Position numbers and translations under genes: made by a program | Notes under the pieces: generated by a model | Databases searched by the model: none | Told to the model about the DNA's origin: nothing | Seen by the model: the letters and a program-made list of their open reading frames with translations, nothing else | From: JAXHMM01 sp964528445 | GTDB lineage: Bacteria; Bacteroidota; Rhodothermia; Balneolales; Balneolaceae | DNA: 54,673 nt | Assembly (NCBI GenBank): GCA_964528445.1 | Contig: CAZGSL010000013.1 | Location: 1-54,673 of the forward strand | Reading direction: 5' to 3' | In this document: one piece after another, positions 32,728 through 42,277 of the stretch | Position numbering within the stretch: the first letter of the stretch is position 1 | Layout: each line of letters starts with the position of its first letter

Positions 32728-34533
32728 ATGACCCAGATTCGCAACTTTTGCATCATCGCCCATATTGATCACGGCAAATCCACCCTGGCCGACCGGCTGC
32801 TTGAACGCACCGGTGCCATCACCGAACGGGAGATGCAGGAGCAGGTGCTGGACGACATGGATCTGGAACGCGAACGCGGAATTACCATCAAGAGCCATGC
32901 CATCAAGATGGACTACGAACGTCCGTCCGGCGAAAACGTCATATTCAACCTGATAGATACGCCGGGCCACGTGGATTTTTCCTACGAAGTTTCCCGCGCG
33001 CTGAAAGCCTGCGAAGGAGCGCTGCTGGTGGTAGACGCCGCGCAGGGAGTGGAGGCTCAGACCATATCCACCCTCTACCAGGCCATTGACCAGGATCTGG
33101 AAATTGTCCCGGTCCTGAACAAGATTGACCTGCCGGGCGCCGACATCAAGGGGGTGGGACAGCAGATCATTGACCTGATCGGCTGTGAGAGGGAGGAAAT
33201 TCTGCAGGTCTCCGGCAAGACGGGCGAGGGCGTAGACGCGCTGCTGGAAGCGATCGTCGAGCGGATTCCCTCCCCGGGCCGTGAGGCGGATAAGCCGCTC
33301 CGCGCGCTTATATTTGATTCGATTTTCAATACCTACCGGGGCTCTGTCGTCTACGTTCGTGTCATGGAAGGGACCCTCCGCCAGGGTGAGGGGATCCGTT
33401 TCATGGCCACCGAAAAGGAGTACGATGCGGAGGAGATCGGGTACCTGAAACTGAAAAAGGAGAAGACCGATACCCTGGAGGCGGGAGAGGTAGGCTACGT
33501 GATCGGCAGCGTCAAGTCGCTGCAGGACGCCCGCGTGGGTGATACCCTCACCACCACCGCCAATCCCGCGGAGACGCCCATCCCGGGCTACCAGGAGCCC
33601 AAGCCGATGGTATTCAGCGGCATCTATCCCACGCAGTCCGACGATTTCGAGGAGCTTCGCTCGGCCCTGGAGAAACTGCAGCTCAACGACGCCTCCCTGA
33701 CCTACCAGCCTGAGACCTCCAAAGCCCTCGGTTTCGGATTTCGCGCGGGTTTCCTGGGAATGCTGCACATGGAGATCGTGCAGGAGCGGCTGGACCGGGA
33801 ATTCGATATCGACATCATTACCACGGTTCCCAACGTAGAGTATGAGGTGCACTACCGGGATCACGGGGAAATTGAGGAGAAGGTTGTGGACAATCCCAGC
33901 GCCATGCCGGATCCCGGGATGGTGGAGGAGGTCTACGAGCCTTACATCAAAGCTACGATACTTACCCCTTCCGACTATATCGGACCGGTGATGACACTGT
34001 GCGAGGATCGGCGGGGGATCTACGTCAACCAGCTGCACATGCAGAGCCAGCGGGTGGAGATCACCTACGAACTCCCCCTGGCCGAAGTGGTTTTCGATTT
34101 CTACGACCGGCTGAAGAGCGGTACGAGGGGGTACGCCTCCCTGGATTACGAATTTATGGAATACCGAAAGGGCGATCTCGTTCGTTTGGATGTCCTGCTG
34201 AACGGGGATCCGGTGGACGCCCTATCCAGCATCACCCACAGGGACAGCGCCTATGAGCTGGGACTCAAGCTGTGCAAGAAACTGAAGGAACTGATTCCCC
34301 AGCAGCAATTTGAAGTGGCGATTCAGGCAGCCATCGGTTCCCGCGTCATCGCGCGCGAAACGGTACGGCCCCTGCGCAAGGACGTAACGGCCAAATGCTA
34401 TGGGGGGGATGTCACGCGGAAGCGGAAACTCCTCGAGAAACAGAAGAAAGGGAAGAAACGTATGAAGCAGGTCGGCACGGTCGAAGTGCCCCAGGAGGCT
34501 TTCCTTGCGGTACTCTCCATGGATGACGAATGA
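32728..34533 (+). CDS. lepA: Elongation factor 4
   Basis: 601 residues from the ATG at 32728, the family length; the frame opens 19 codons earlier but MTQIRNFCIIAHIDHGKST is the conserved start. GTPase motifs: AHIDHGKST (G1), DTPGHVDF (G3), NKIDLPGA (G4). The LepA-specific C-terminal domain ends with DVTAKCYGGDVTRKRKLLEKQKKGKKRMKQVG. It acts on stalled or mistranslocated ribosomes. It is followed by an exported protein and lepB, a common lepA-lepB association. Confidence 0.98.
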   Translation: MTQIRNFCIIAHIDHGKSTLADRLLERTGAITEREMQEQVLDDMDLERERGITIKSHAIKMDYERPSGENVIFNLIDTPGHVDFSYEVSRALKACEGALLVVDAAQGVEAQTISTLYQAIDQDLEIVPVLNKIDLPGADIKGVGQQIIDLIGCEREEILQVSGKTGEGVDALLEAIVERIPSPGREADKPLRALIFDSIFNTYRGSVVYVRVMEGTLRQGEGIRFMATEKEYDAEEIGYLKLKKEKTDTLEAGEVGYVIGSVKSLQDARVGDTLTTTANPAETPIPGYQEPKPMVFSGIYPTQSDDFEELRSALEKLQLNDASLTYQPETSKALGFGFRAGFLGMLHMEIVQERLDREFDIDIITTVPNVEYEVHYRDHGEIEEKVVDNPSAMPDPGMVEEVYEPYIKATILTPSDYIGPVMTLCEDRRGIYVNQLHMQSQRVEITYELPLAEVVFDFYDRLKSGTRGYASLDYEFMEYRKGDLVRLDVLLNGDPVDALSSITHRDSAYELGLKLCKKLKELIPQQQFEVAIQAAIGSRVIARETVRPLRKDVTAKCYGGDVTRKRKLLEKQKKGKKRMKQVGTVEVPQEAFLAVLSMDDE

Positions 34534-34646
34534 CGGGGCCGAATCCGCGGCGGGGATTGAATGCCTCTCCCAGCAATCATTTTCATTTAGGTATTTGAGT
34601 AATAATTGCTACAATGTTCCGTATTTATCTCTAAAACAGCTGCAAA

Positions 34647-35255
34647 ATGAGAGCAAGAAAAATTTTCACGGTTCTGGTCCTCCTGCTGACGGTGGCCGCC
34701 GTCCCGGCCCTGGCCCAGTTTGAAGTTCCCGAATTCGAAAAAATGTCGACCGAGGAGGCCGATTCTTTCGACCGCCGCTTCGGTCACATCAACTGGACGG
34801 GCCAGGGTATGAACCAGGCAACCGGGATTGACAATCTTCCCACGACCGAACTTCGCGCCCGCCTGCAGGCCCGCTTCGGCGAACCCACCTACACGATTGG
34901 GGAGCTGGTCGAGAAGTCCAATTTCCGGCTGGGCATGGCGGTCCAGTTCGAGTACCGGTTCGTGGTCAACGACAGCATCCCGCTGATCATCCTTGACGTC
35001 TTCGGTCCGTTCGGGAGGGGGCTCTCCTACACTTCGGCGAGCAGGTATATCGACCTGATGCCCCAGATCAAGCGCTCGTTTTCCCAGATGCTGATGGAGG
35101 TGGATACCCCGGGGAATTTCCGGGATTACTACTATTCGGCCGACAAAAGGCAGTGGTTTGAAGTCGTTTTCCAAAACGGCGAGGCCACCACCCGTGAAAT
35201 TGAATCTCCCGAAGGCATTGCCATTGACGGGCGCGAACCCCGCCCTGATCCCTGA
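34647..35255 (+). CDS. Exported protein of unknown function
   Basis: 202 residues with a clear signal peptide (KIFTVLVLLLTVAAVPALAQ). The mature protein is mixed alpha/beta with FRLGMAVQFEYRFVVNDSIPLIILDVFGPFGRGL. I do not recognise the family. It sits between lepA (113 bp) and lepB (64 bp), and is likely periplasmic. Confidence 0.75.
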   Translation: MRARKIFTVLVLLLTVAAVPALAQFEVPEFEKMSTEEADSFDRRFGHINWTGQGMNQATGIDNLPTTELRARLQARFGEPTYTIGELVEKSNFRLGMAVQFEYRFVVNDSIPLIILDVFGPFGRGLSYTSASRYIDLMPQIKRSFSQMLMEVDTPGNFRDYYYSADKRQWFEVVFQNGEATTREIESPEGIAIDGREPRPDP

Positions 35256-35319
35256 GATCCCGGACGACGGCAACTCCCTTCCGCAGCCGGGGCAACCGTA
35301 ATTCAAACATGAGCATATT

Positions 35320-36408
35320 TTGGCAGACAACGACAGCAAAAAAAGCCGGCGTGAACGCCGCGAGCAGAAAAAGAAGGAACAATCCGATCGGGCGAAAAGC
35401 TGGATTCGGGAGTGGATGGATGCGTTTCTGTTCGCGATTGTCGCGGCGCTCATCATCCGCACGTTCCTCTTCGAGGCCTATCGCATACCCACGCCCTCCA
35501 TGGAAAACACGTTGCTTACGGGAGATTTCCTGGTCGTCTCCAAGATCAGTTACGGTCCCCGCACGCCCATGGTCGTAGGTATTCCCTTTACCAACGTCTA
35601 CCTGCCGGGCGCCGTCCTTCCCTGGACCCGTCTGCCGGGTACCACCGACATCAAGCGGAACGACATTGTGGTATTCAACTATCCGATAGACCTCGCACCC
35701 ATCGCGGCGAAGACCAATTACATCAAGCGTGCCGTGGGGATGCCCGGCGACACTATTTCCATTGACGACAAACAGCTCTCCGTGAACAGCAGCAGGGCGG
35801 AGCATTTTTCCGGCATACAGCAGCTCTACGAGGTGGACGTTCGCGACAACGTTCGCCTGAGCCAGTCCAAGGTCCGTTCCGCGGGAGGCAATCTCGCCGG
35901 CGCGCTGGGCCCCAACCGGTACCGGGTCAACGCCACCCGGCAGGTCATCGACACGATCTCGGAGTGGCCGGAGGTTACCGGCGTACAGCCCTGGGTTCTG
36001 CCGGACAGCCTCAACGAATACCGCCAGCGCCCCTTCAACTTCGCCACCGGCTTTCTGAATCACCACCACCTTCCCCCCACGGTGGTGCCCTTCGAGGGAC
36101 AGCAGGTGACCCTCACCCCGGAGAACTGGCACCAGTACGAGAATATTATCACCCGATACGAGGGCAACAGCGTCGAGAGGGAAAACGGCGAGTTTATCAT
36201 CAACGGGGAGCAGACCAACACCTATACCATCAAGCAGGACTACTACTTTATGATGGGGGACAACAGGGACGACAGCGAAGACAGCAGGTTCTGGGGCTAC
36301 GTTCCGCACGACCATGTGGTCGGCAAGGCAGGCATCATCTACTTCTCATGGGACAGCGAACGCTGGATGCCCCGGTTCAACCGCCTCTTCAATTTTATCC
36401 ACCAGTAG
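35320..36408 (+). CDS. lepB: Signal peptidase I
   Basis: 362 residues from a TTG start (no in-frame ATG upstream). A basic N-terminus (KKSRRERREQKKKEQSDRAKSW) precedes one membrane helix (FLFAIVAALIIRTFLFEAY). Catalytic Ser is in IPTPSMENTLLTGDFLVVSK and Lys in NYIKRAVGMPGDTI; the C-terminal box is MMGDNRDDSEDSRFWGYVP. A long insertion of about 130 residues separates the Lys box from the last box. It cleaves signal peptides of exported proteins, including many in this window. It ends 8 bp from the convergent rlmN. Confidence 0.95.
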   Translation: MADNDSKKSRRERREQKKKEQSDRAKSWIREWMDAFLFAIVAALIIRTFLFEAYRIPTPSMENTLLTGDFLVVSKISYGPRTPMVVGIPFTNVYLPGAVLPWTRLPGTTDIKRNDIVVFNYPIDLAPIAAKTNYIKRAVGMPGDTISIDDKQLSVNSSRAEHFSGIQQLYEVDVRDNVRLSQSKVRSAGGNLAGALGPNRYRVNATRQVIDTISEWPEVTGVQPWVLPDSLNEYRQRPFNFATGFLNHHHLPPTVVPFEGQQVTLTPENWHQYENIITRYEGNSVERENGEFIINGEQTNTYTIKQDYYFMMGDNRDDSEDSRFWGYVPHDHVVGKAGIIYFSWDSERWMPRFNRLFNFIHQ

Positions 36409-36416
36409 GAACCCAC

Positions 36417-37532
36417 TCAGTTGCTGCGGATGCTTTTCCCCTTGGTTTTTCCCTCCTGTACTGCCAGCTGACCGCAGCCCGCCTCGATGTCGTCTCCCCG
36501 GCTTCGCCGGACCGTGGCGGTGACGTCGTGGGCCACCAGCTCCTGCATGAAGGCGTCGAGGCGCTCCTCCCTCGCTCGTTTCAGGGAAACCCCCGCCACC
36601 TTGTTGTACATGATGATGTTCACCTTGCTGGGGATCCAGTGGGCGATCTCCGCCAGTTCCCGGGCATCCTCCGGGCGGTCGTTGAATTCGTCAAACAGCA
36701 GGTACTCATAGGTTATGGGCCGGTGGAGGATGTCGTAGTAGTGTTCGAGCGACTCGCGTAGGCTCTCCAGGTTCATGGAGCGGTTGATGGGCATGATCTC
36801 GTCGCGCTTCTCGTCGTTCGCCGCGTGGAGGGAGACGGCCAGGTTAAAGGGCTGGCGTTCATCGGCCAGCTTCTTGATCTGCTTGGAAAGTCCCACGGTA
36901 GAGACGGTGATGCGCCGTGGAGAGAGTTCCAGCCCGTGTTCCGAAGTGACAATGGCGGCCGAATCCGTAACGGCCCGGTAATTGTGAAGGGGTTCGCCCA
37001 TACCCATGTAGACGATATTCGTGATCCCCTTCCCGAATTTCGATTCGCAGTATTCGTTGATGTACTGGGCCTGGTCGACGATTTCGCCATGGTTCAGGCT
37101 GCGATAGAGCCCCATTTTCCCCGTCGCGCAGAAGGAGCATCCGAAAACACATCCCACCTGGGAAGAGACGCAGACCGTCAGCCGGTTGGCCGCCCCATCC
37201 GGATAGAAATCCGGGATCAGCACCGATTCGATTTTGTGATCCTCCTCATCATCCAGGCGGAACATGAACTTGACGGTACCGTCTTCCGACTCTCTTCGGT
37301 CCACCTCCTCTATGCGCCGGAGGCGGGCGATCTCCGAGAGCCTGGAGCGAAGCTCTTTTGAGAGGTTGGTCATCTCCGCGAACGACCGCACTCCTTTCTG
37401 GTAGAGCCACTGGAAAATCTGGTCGCTGCGATAGGAGGCCAGCCCGAGCTCCTCGCAAAAATCCTCCAGTTCTCCCGGCCTCAGGGATTTTATATCAACT
37501 TTTTCGTCGGTCTGCAGAGGTGTTTCTCTCAT
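36417..37532 (-). CDS. rlmN: Dual 23S rRNA A2503 / tRNA A37 methyltransferase
   Basis: A 371-residue radical SAM enzyme. C128/C132/C135 in GCVFGCSFCATG bind the 4Fe-4S cluster; the mechanistic Cys is in RSRGDDIEAGCGQLA near the C-terminus, with the second in TVCVSSQ. GMGEPLHNY is a SAM-binding loop. Monocistronic on the minus strand. Confidence 0.97.
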   Translation of the reverse strand: MRETPLQTDEKVDIKSLRPGELEDFCEELGLASYRSDQIFQWLYQKGVRSFAEMTNLSKELRSRLSEIARLRRIEEVDRRESEDGTVKFMFRLDDEEDHKIESVLIPDFYPDGAANRLTVCVSSQVGCVFGCSFCATGKMGLYRSLNHGEIVDQAQYINEYCESKFGKGITNIVYMGMGEPLHNYRAVTDSAAIVTSEHGLELSPRRITVSTVGLSKQIKKLADERQPFNLAVSLHAANDEKRDEIMPINRSMNLESLRESLEHYYDILHRPITYEYLLFDEFNDRPEDARELAEIAHWIPSKVNIIMYNKVAGVSLKRAREERLDAFMQELVAHDVTATVRRSRGDDIEAGCGQLAVQEGKTKGKSIRSN

Positions 37533-37612
37533 GGGATGGGAAGATACAAAAAGCCCGCGGGGAACAACACTTTTCGTAATCCGCGCGGCCTGCCGTTGTC
37601 TCCCGGTTCCGG

Positions 37613-38041
37613 TCAGTTACTGAGCGTGGTCTCGAGGCGAATGTCAACCCCGGCCAGCGCTTTGGAAACCGGGCAGTTTTTTCGGGCCCCTTCGGCAATC
37701 TCCAGGAATGCCTCCTCGTCGATTCCCGGGATATTTGCCTTCACGTTGAGAGTGACGGTGGATATGGAGGGCCCTTCGTCCGTCATCTCCAGGTTTACCG
37801 TCGCGTCGGTATGCACCGAGCGGGGATTGTGGCCGGCCTGGGCCAGTTCGTTGGAGAGTGCCATGGAATAGCATCCCGCATGTGCGGCACCGATCAGCTC
37901 TTCCGGATTGGTTCCCTCCCCGTTCTCAAAGCGCGAGGCGGCACTGTAGGAACCGCTGAAGGCGCCGCTGCCGAATTTCATCGTTCCGTTTCCGTTTTCA
38001 AGATCGCCGTTCCAGGTCGCTTGGGCTGTTCTTTTAGGCAT
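37613..38041 (-). CDS. OsmC-family peroxiredoxin
   Basis: 142 residues starting MPKRTAQATWNGDLENGNG. The peroxidatic Cys is in GAAHAGCYSMALSNELAQAG (about residue 58) and the resolving Cys in GARKNCPVSKALAGV (about 124). This is the classical OsmC form that reduces organic hydroperoxides. It differs from the YhfA-like OsmC at 18947. The frame opens at 38173 but the conserved start is ATG 38041. Confidence 0.93.
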   Translation of the reverse strand: MPKRTAQATWNGDLENGNGTMKFGSGAFSGSYSAASRFENGEGTNPEELIGAAHAGCYSMALSNELAQAGHNPRSVHTDATVNLEMTDEGPSISTVTLNVKANIPGIDEEAFLEIAEGARKNCPVSKALAGVDIRLETTLSN

Positions 38042-38344
38042 AATAGTGATTTCTTCCTTTAAAGATTGATGTCGGGAGCCGTTGAAAATAACACAAAGGG
38101 TGGGGTTCGCATTCCCGCCCTTCGGCCCAGGTTTCCGCCGGTTGCAATTTTTTGTAAATAGTGCCGGCAGCATGGAATGTCAGTCGTTTGCTGACCGTTA
38201 GCAAGCACGAGTAAACGGGATGGCGTTCTTCGTTTGCCTGCCTCACAAGACGGCAGAAATCTTACGTCTTTTTAAATCTTTTTTCAGTTTAACTGCGGAT
38301 ATTTGTATCCGATTTTTATCGCTTAATTCCATCTGAATTTCTCC
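38042..38344. promoter_or_regulatory. Divergent intergenic region with two dyads
   Basis: The 303-bp space between osmC (minus) and the barrel gene (plus) holds a 9-bp stem AAGGGTGGG/CCCGCCCTT (38096-38122, one wobble) close to osmC, and a 17-bp palindrome TTGCTGACCGTTAGCAA (38188-38204, one wobble) near the middle that could bind a dimeric regulator. The last 80 bp is AT-rich with GATATTTG (38317-38324), one base off TAnnTTTG, a possible promoter for the plus-strand gene. No ORF is convincing. Confidence 0.3.
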
Positions 38345-39622
38345 ATGTCTAATTTTTATTTGCCCGTCAGAACCCTGATCGTTCTATCCATACTCCTCAT
38401 GAGCGCCGCCACCGGTGCGGCCCAGGTGGAGGAGCCGGAGACCGAGGCCGCCGGTCCCCAGACCCTGGATCTCTTCCTGGATTGCCAGACCTGGTGCCAC
38501 GAAAGCTACCTCCGCCAGGAGATTACGTTTGTGAACTTTGTGCGCAACAAGGATGTGGCGGACCTGCACCTGCTGATAACCCGGGAAAGCACGGGCAGCG
38601 GGGGACAGGAGTTTACCCTGCGCTTCCTTGGGGAGGCCCTCTTTAACGGAGGAAGCGACACCCTGAGGTACATTTCTTCCCAGTCGGATACGCAGAACGA
38701 GCAGCGGATCGGCCTGGCCCGGTATATCAAGATCGGATTGCTTCCCTTTCTCCGGGATACCGGCGTGCTGGGGGATATGGAGGTAACCTACGAGGGGACC
38801 GGGGAGAGCGGGGCGCAGAGCGCTTCCCGGGAGGATCCCTGGAACAACTGGGTGTTCGAGCTAAACGGGAATACGCGCCTCAACGGGGAGGAGACCGAAA
38901 GTCAGGTTTCGATCAACGGCCGGGCGGAGGCGAGCCGGGTGACCGAGGACTGGAAGCTGCGGTTTAACTACCGCCAGGATTATACCCGCAGGAAGTTTGT
39001 CAGGGATGAGGAGACCAATATCTACATCACGGAAAACTTCCGGGGGAGCGCCCTGGCGGTCAAAAGCCTCGGACGGCACTGGTCGGCCGGAACTTCGGCC
39101 AACATCTACTCCTCCACGCGGCAGAACGTGGACCTGAGTTATTCGGGCAGTGCCGCACTGGAGTACAGCGTCTTTCCCTATTCGGAATATTCCGAGCGTG
39201 AGATCACCTTTCTCTATCGTCTCTCCGCGGGATACTATGATTACAGCGAAACCACCATCTTCGAAAAGAATTCGGAACACCTGATGCAGCAACGCCTTGA
39301 ATCACGCATGAACTTTACACAGCCCTGGGGTGAGATCGAGGGCCGCCTCAACGCCTCCGCGTTCATGCACGATCTGAACAAGAATCGCGTCGACGTAAAC
39401 CTGGAATTCAATTTCAGGATTATCAGGGGACTCTCTTTCAATGTTTCGGGAAGGTACGCCTGGATCAACGACCAGCTGGGGGTACCGGCCGGCGACATCG
39501 ACGATGCCGAACAGCTTCTTGACCTGCGCCAGCAGCTTACCTCCTACTCCTACGGGGCTTCCGTGGGAATCGAGTGGACCTTCGGTTCCATCTACAACAA
39601 CGTCGTCAATCCACGGTTCTAG
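38345..39622 (+). CDS. Outer-membrane beta-barrel protein (DUF481-like)
   Basis: 425 residues with a signal peptide (LIVLSILLMSAATGAAQ). A short N-terminal domain (LDCQTWCHESYLRQEITFVNFVRNKDVADLHLLITREST) carries two Cys that may form a disulfide. From about 170 on, alternating strands (WVFELNGNTRLNGEETESQVSINGRAEASRVTEDWKLRFNYRQD) form a barrel that ends NNVVNPRF, with a C-terminal Phe. Function unknown; it stands alone between divergent osmC and a convergent mutase gene. Confidence 0.78.
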   Translation: MSNFYLPVRTLIVLSILLMSAATGAAQVEEPETEAAGPQTLDLFLDCQTWCHESYLRQEITFVNFVRNKDVADLHLLITRESTGSGGQEFTLRFLGEALFNGGSDTLRYISSQSDTQNEQRIGLARYIKIGLLPFLRDTGVLGDMEVTYEGTGESGAQSASREDPWNNWVFELNGNTRLNGEETESQVSINGRAEASRVTEDWKLRFNYRQDYTRRKFVRDEETNIYITENFRGSALAVKSLGRHWSAGTSANIYSSTRQNVDLSYSGSAALEYSVFPYSEYSEREITFLYRLSAGYYDYSETTIFEKNSEHLMQQRLESRMNFTQPWGEIEGRLNASAFMHDLNKNRVDVNLEFNFRIIRGLSFNVSGRYAWINDQLGVPAGDIDDAEQLLDLRQQLTSYSYGASVGIEWTFGSIYNNVVNPRF

Positions 39623-39640
39623 TCGGAAGAAATTCCCGGC

Positions 39641-41047
39641 CTACAGCTCATTCACGAGTTGGGTGGCCCGGGTTACCAGCTCCCGCGCCTCCTCTTCGGT
39701 TGAGGCCTCCGCGTAGATGCGAAGAACCGGTTCCGTGCCCGAAGGGCGCACAAGCAGCCAGGAGCCGTCGTCCATGATGTGCTTGGTACCGTCTGTGAAT
39801 TGCCACTCCCTCACATCCCTGCCCGCGATGCTCTTCAGCTTTTTCTCCTCGCAGTAGCGTATCATCTTCGCCTTCCGGCGATCGGAGGTGTGCAGGTCGT
39901 TCCGGAAAAAGTGGTGTGGGCCGAACTCTTCAAACAGGTCATCGACCAGTTCGCTCAGTTTTTTTCCGCTTCGCACCATCATCTCCACGATGGTCAGGCC
40001 GATGAAAAGCCCGTCGCGCTCGGGTATGTGGCCCTTCACGGCCAGCCCCCCGCTCTCTTCTCCGCCCACCAGCACGTCGCTTTCCACCATCAGCTCCGCG
40101 ATGTACTTGAATCCGATAGGGGTTGTGCTGATCTCCAGGCCGTAGGCCTCCGCCTGTTTGTCCAGCATGTCGGTGGTGGAGAACGTCTTTACAATGGAAC
40201 CGTTCATCCCCTTCTCCCTGTACAGGTATTTAACCAGGAGGGAGAGGATCTGGTGGGAGCTGACAAACGTTCCGTTTTCGTCAAGCATGCCGATCCGGTC
40301 GGCGTCCCCGTCGTTGGCCAGCCCGGCCGCGCACCCCTTATCTACGATAAGCGAGGAGAGCTCATCCAGGTTTTTTTCAATGGGTTCGGGCGACCTTCCC
40401 TCGAAACCGGGATTCCGTTCCCCGTGTATCTCCACGACCTGGTCCTCGCCCAGCAGCCGTGCGAGCAATCCCTGCCCCGAACCGAACATGGGATCGTGTG
40501 CCAGCCGGAGCCCGGAATTTCGGATGGCGTCCAGATCGAGTTTCCCCTCGATCACCTCCAGGTAACGTTCGGTGAGCGGTATGGTTTCGATCCGTCCCTC
40601 CTCCAGCCAGTGCCGGAAGGGGGCGGGCTCCAGTTCCGGGTCAAATGCCTCAAGCCGATTCTCCACGGCCTCGATCTGCGAAGGGGGGGCGGGTCCGCCG
40701 AACGGCGACTTGATTTTGAATCCGCTGTACTCCGGGGGATTGTGGCTTGCGGTGATGACGACGCCCACCGCCCCGTACTCCCGGGCTGCCCAGCTGACTG
40801 CCGGGGTGGGGGCGAACGAATTGGCAAAGCGGACGGAAACGCCCAGCTCGGCGAAGACCGAAGCGGCATATTCCGTAAACGCCCGGCCCTGAAAGCGGGT
40901 GTCGTGGCCGATCACCACGCCGTTTTCGGTGATTTCCTCCTCCTTTATCCAGCGGGCGGTGGCCTGGGAGACGCGGTTCAGGTTTTCGTAGGTAAAATCT
41001 TTTGCGATGACGGCTCGCCAGCCGTCCGTGCCGAACGATATCTGCAT
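39641..41047 (-). CDS. Phosphoglucomutase/phosphomannomutase family
   Basis: 468 residues of the alpha-D-phosphohexomutase superfamily. The phosphoserine is S101 in VITASHNPPEYSG, the metal loop is NDGDADRIGM, the sugar-specificity loop GGEESGGL and the phosphate-binding loop RPSGTEPVLRIYAE. The GEESGGL loop fits phosphoglucomutase activity, with mannose use also possible. Monocistronic. Confidence 0.94.
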   Translation of the reverse strand: MQISFGTDGWRAVIAKDFTYENLNRVSQATARWIKEEEITENGVVIGHDTRFQGRAFTEYAASVFAELGVSVRFANSFAPTPAVSWAAREYGAVGVVITASHNPPEYSGFKIKSPFGGPAPPSQIEAVENRLEAFDPELEPAPFRHWLEEGRIETIPLTERYLEVIEGKLDLDAIRNSGLRLAHDPMFGSGQGLLARLLGEDQVVEIHGERNPGFEGRSPEPIEKNLDELSSLIVDKGCAAGLANDGDADRIGMLDENGTFVSSHQILSLLVKYLYREKGMNGSIVKTFSTTDMLDKQAEAYGLEISTTPIGFKYIAELMVESDVLVGGEESGGLAVKGHIPERDGLFIGLTIVEMMVRSGKKLSELVDDLFEEFGPHHFFRNDLHTSDRRKAKMIRYCEEKKLKSIAGRDVREWQFTDGTKHIMDDGSWLLVRPSGTEPVLRIYAEASTEEEARELVTRATQLVNEL

Positions 41048-41129
41048 GAAAGCTATCTTGATTTAAGCTCGATATAAACTAACATCTGAGTCTATGTTAA
41101 GCTAATATTTTGAACGGAAAGGAGAACTT

Positions 41130-42185
41130 CTATTGAGCGGAACGGTCCGCGGAGACCCGCTTGCCCCATTCTACCTTTTTCCACATCAGCCAAGCTCCCA
41201 GTGCGATGAGCGGAATGCTCAGCAGCTGGCCCATATTGAACGCCCAGCCGACCGCAAAGTCCGCCTGGTGCACCTTGGTATACTCCAGCAGGAATCGTCC
41301 GCTGAACAGCATGACCAGGAAAACCGAAAAGAGGGCTCCCTCGGGAGGCCGGTTCCGGTAGCGCCGGTAGAGAACCAGCAGCGTTCCGAAAACCAGCAGG
41401 CAGAGCAGGGCTTCGTACAGCATGGTGGGATGGCGCGGCAGCATGTCCACCCGGGCAAAAATGACCGCCCACGGCAGGTCGGTGGGCTTCCCGATGATTT
41501 CAGAGTTGATAAAATTTCCGGTCCGGATAAACGCTCCCCCTATGGCCACGGCGACCACCACCCGGTCGGCCAGCCAGAGAAAGTTCATTCCCCTGGTTTT
41601 TTTTACGTAGAGCCACATCGCCAGGAGGATCCCGATGGCGGCGCCGTGGCTGGCAAGCCCTCCCTGCCAGACGGCAAGGATTTCGGCGGGATGGGTGAGG
41701 TAGAAGAGGGGGTCGTAGAAGAGCACATGGCCCAGCCTGGCTCCCACCACCGTGGCGATGAGAATATAGGTGAGCAGCCGCTCCAGCTCTTCCAGCGTCC
41801 TTCCCGCGTCCCTGTAGAGCTTGCTCTCAATCAGGTAACCCGCCACGAAGGCCCCCGCGAAGAGGAAGCCGTACCAGTGAGGCTGCAGGGGACCGATCTG
41901 CTGTATGGTGGGAGAGGGGAGCGCAAGAAACAGGAGTTGTCCCCCGATAAGGGCCCCGGCCACCAGTCCGAATACTTTCCAGGCCGGCGGTTCCCCGTCT
42001 ACCTGACTCTCCTTTTCGCCGTTCGGCCCGGCCTCTTTTAATTTTGGATACGCCCAGTAGATGGCCACTAAGGCGGCGACCAGTCCCCAGATGGCCACCG
42101 GAAAGGGAAGTTGAATGGTGCCGAGGTTAAAGGCCACCCGGTCGGCCTCCCAGACCAGGTGATTGGACGCTTGCATAAGGATCAT
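41130..42185 (-). CDS. lgt: Prolipoprotein diacylglyceryl transferase, with N-terminal extension
   Basis: About 351 residues from ATG 42185. The Lgt core has HWYGFLFAGAFVAGYLIE, VVGARLGHVLFYDP, GGLASHGAAIG and the signature GGAFIRTGNFINSEIIG. It adds diacylglycerol to the lipobox Cys. Ahead of the core are about 100 residues with two extra hydrophobic segments and a polar linker (PKLKEAGPNGEKESQVDGEPPAWK), longer than E. coli Lgt. Upstream TTG 42221 is another possible start. It follows cysS. Confidence 0.93.
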   Translation of the reverse strand: MILMQASNHLVWEADRVAFNLGTIQLPFPVAIWGLVAALVAIYWAYPKLKEAGPNGEKESQVDGEPPAWKVFGLVAGALIGGQLLFLALPSPTIQQIGPLQPHWYGFLFAGAFVAGYLIESKLYRDAGRTLEELERLLTYILIATVVGARLGHVLFYDPLFYLTHPAEILAVWQGGLASHGAAIGILLAMWLYVKKTRGMNFLWLADRVVVAVAIGGAFIRTGNFINSEIIGKPTDLPWAVIFARVDMLPRHPTMLYEALLCLLVFGTLLVLYRRYRNRPPEGALFSVFLVMLFSGRFLLEYTKVHQADFAVGWAFNMGQLLSIPLIALGAWLMWKKVEWGKRVSADRSAQ

Positions 42186-42277
42186 ATCCGCGGTTATCCG
42201 GGTGAGGATTGGTATTTCCAATGAAAATCACTCTAAAATGTATAAACCCGGCCGGTCCGGCAAGTGAAAGTCGGGAA

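Noticed and set aside
32716..34038. A 440-codon minus-strand open frame
   Set aside because: Antisense to lepA, with no recognisable motif; a shadow of a real gene.
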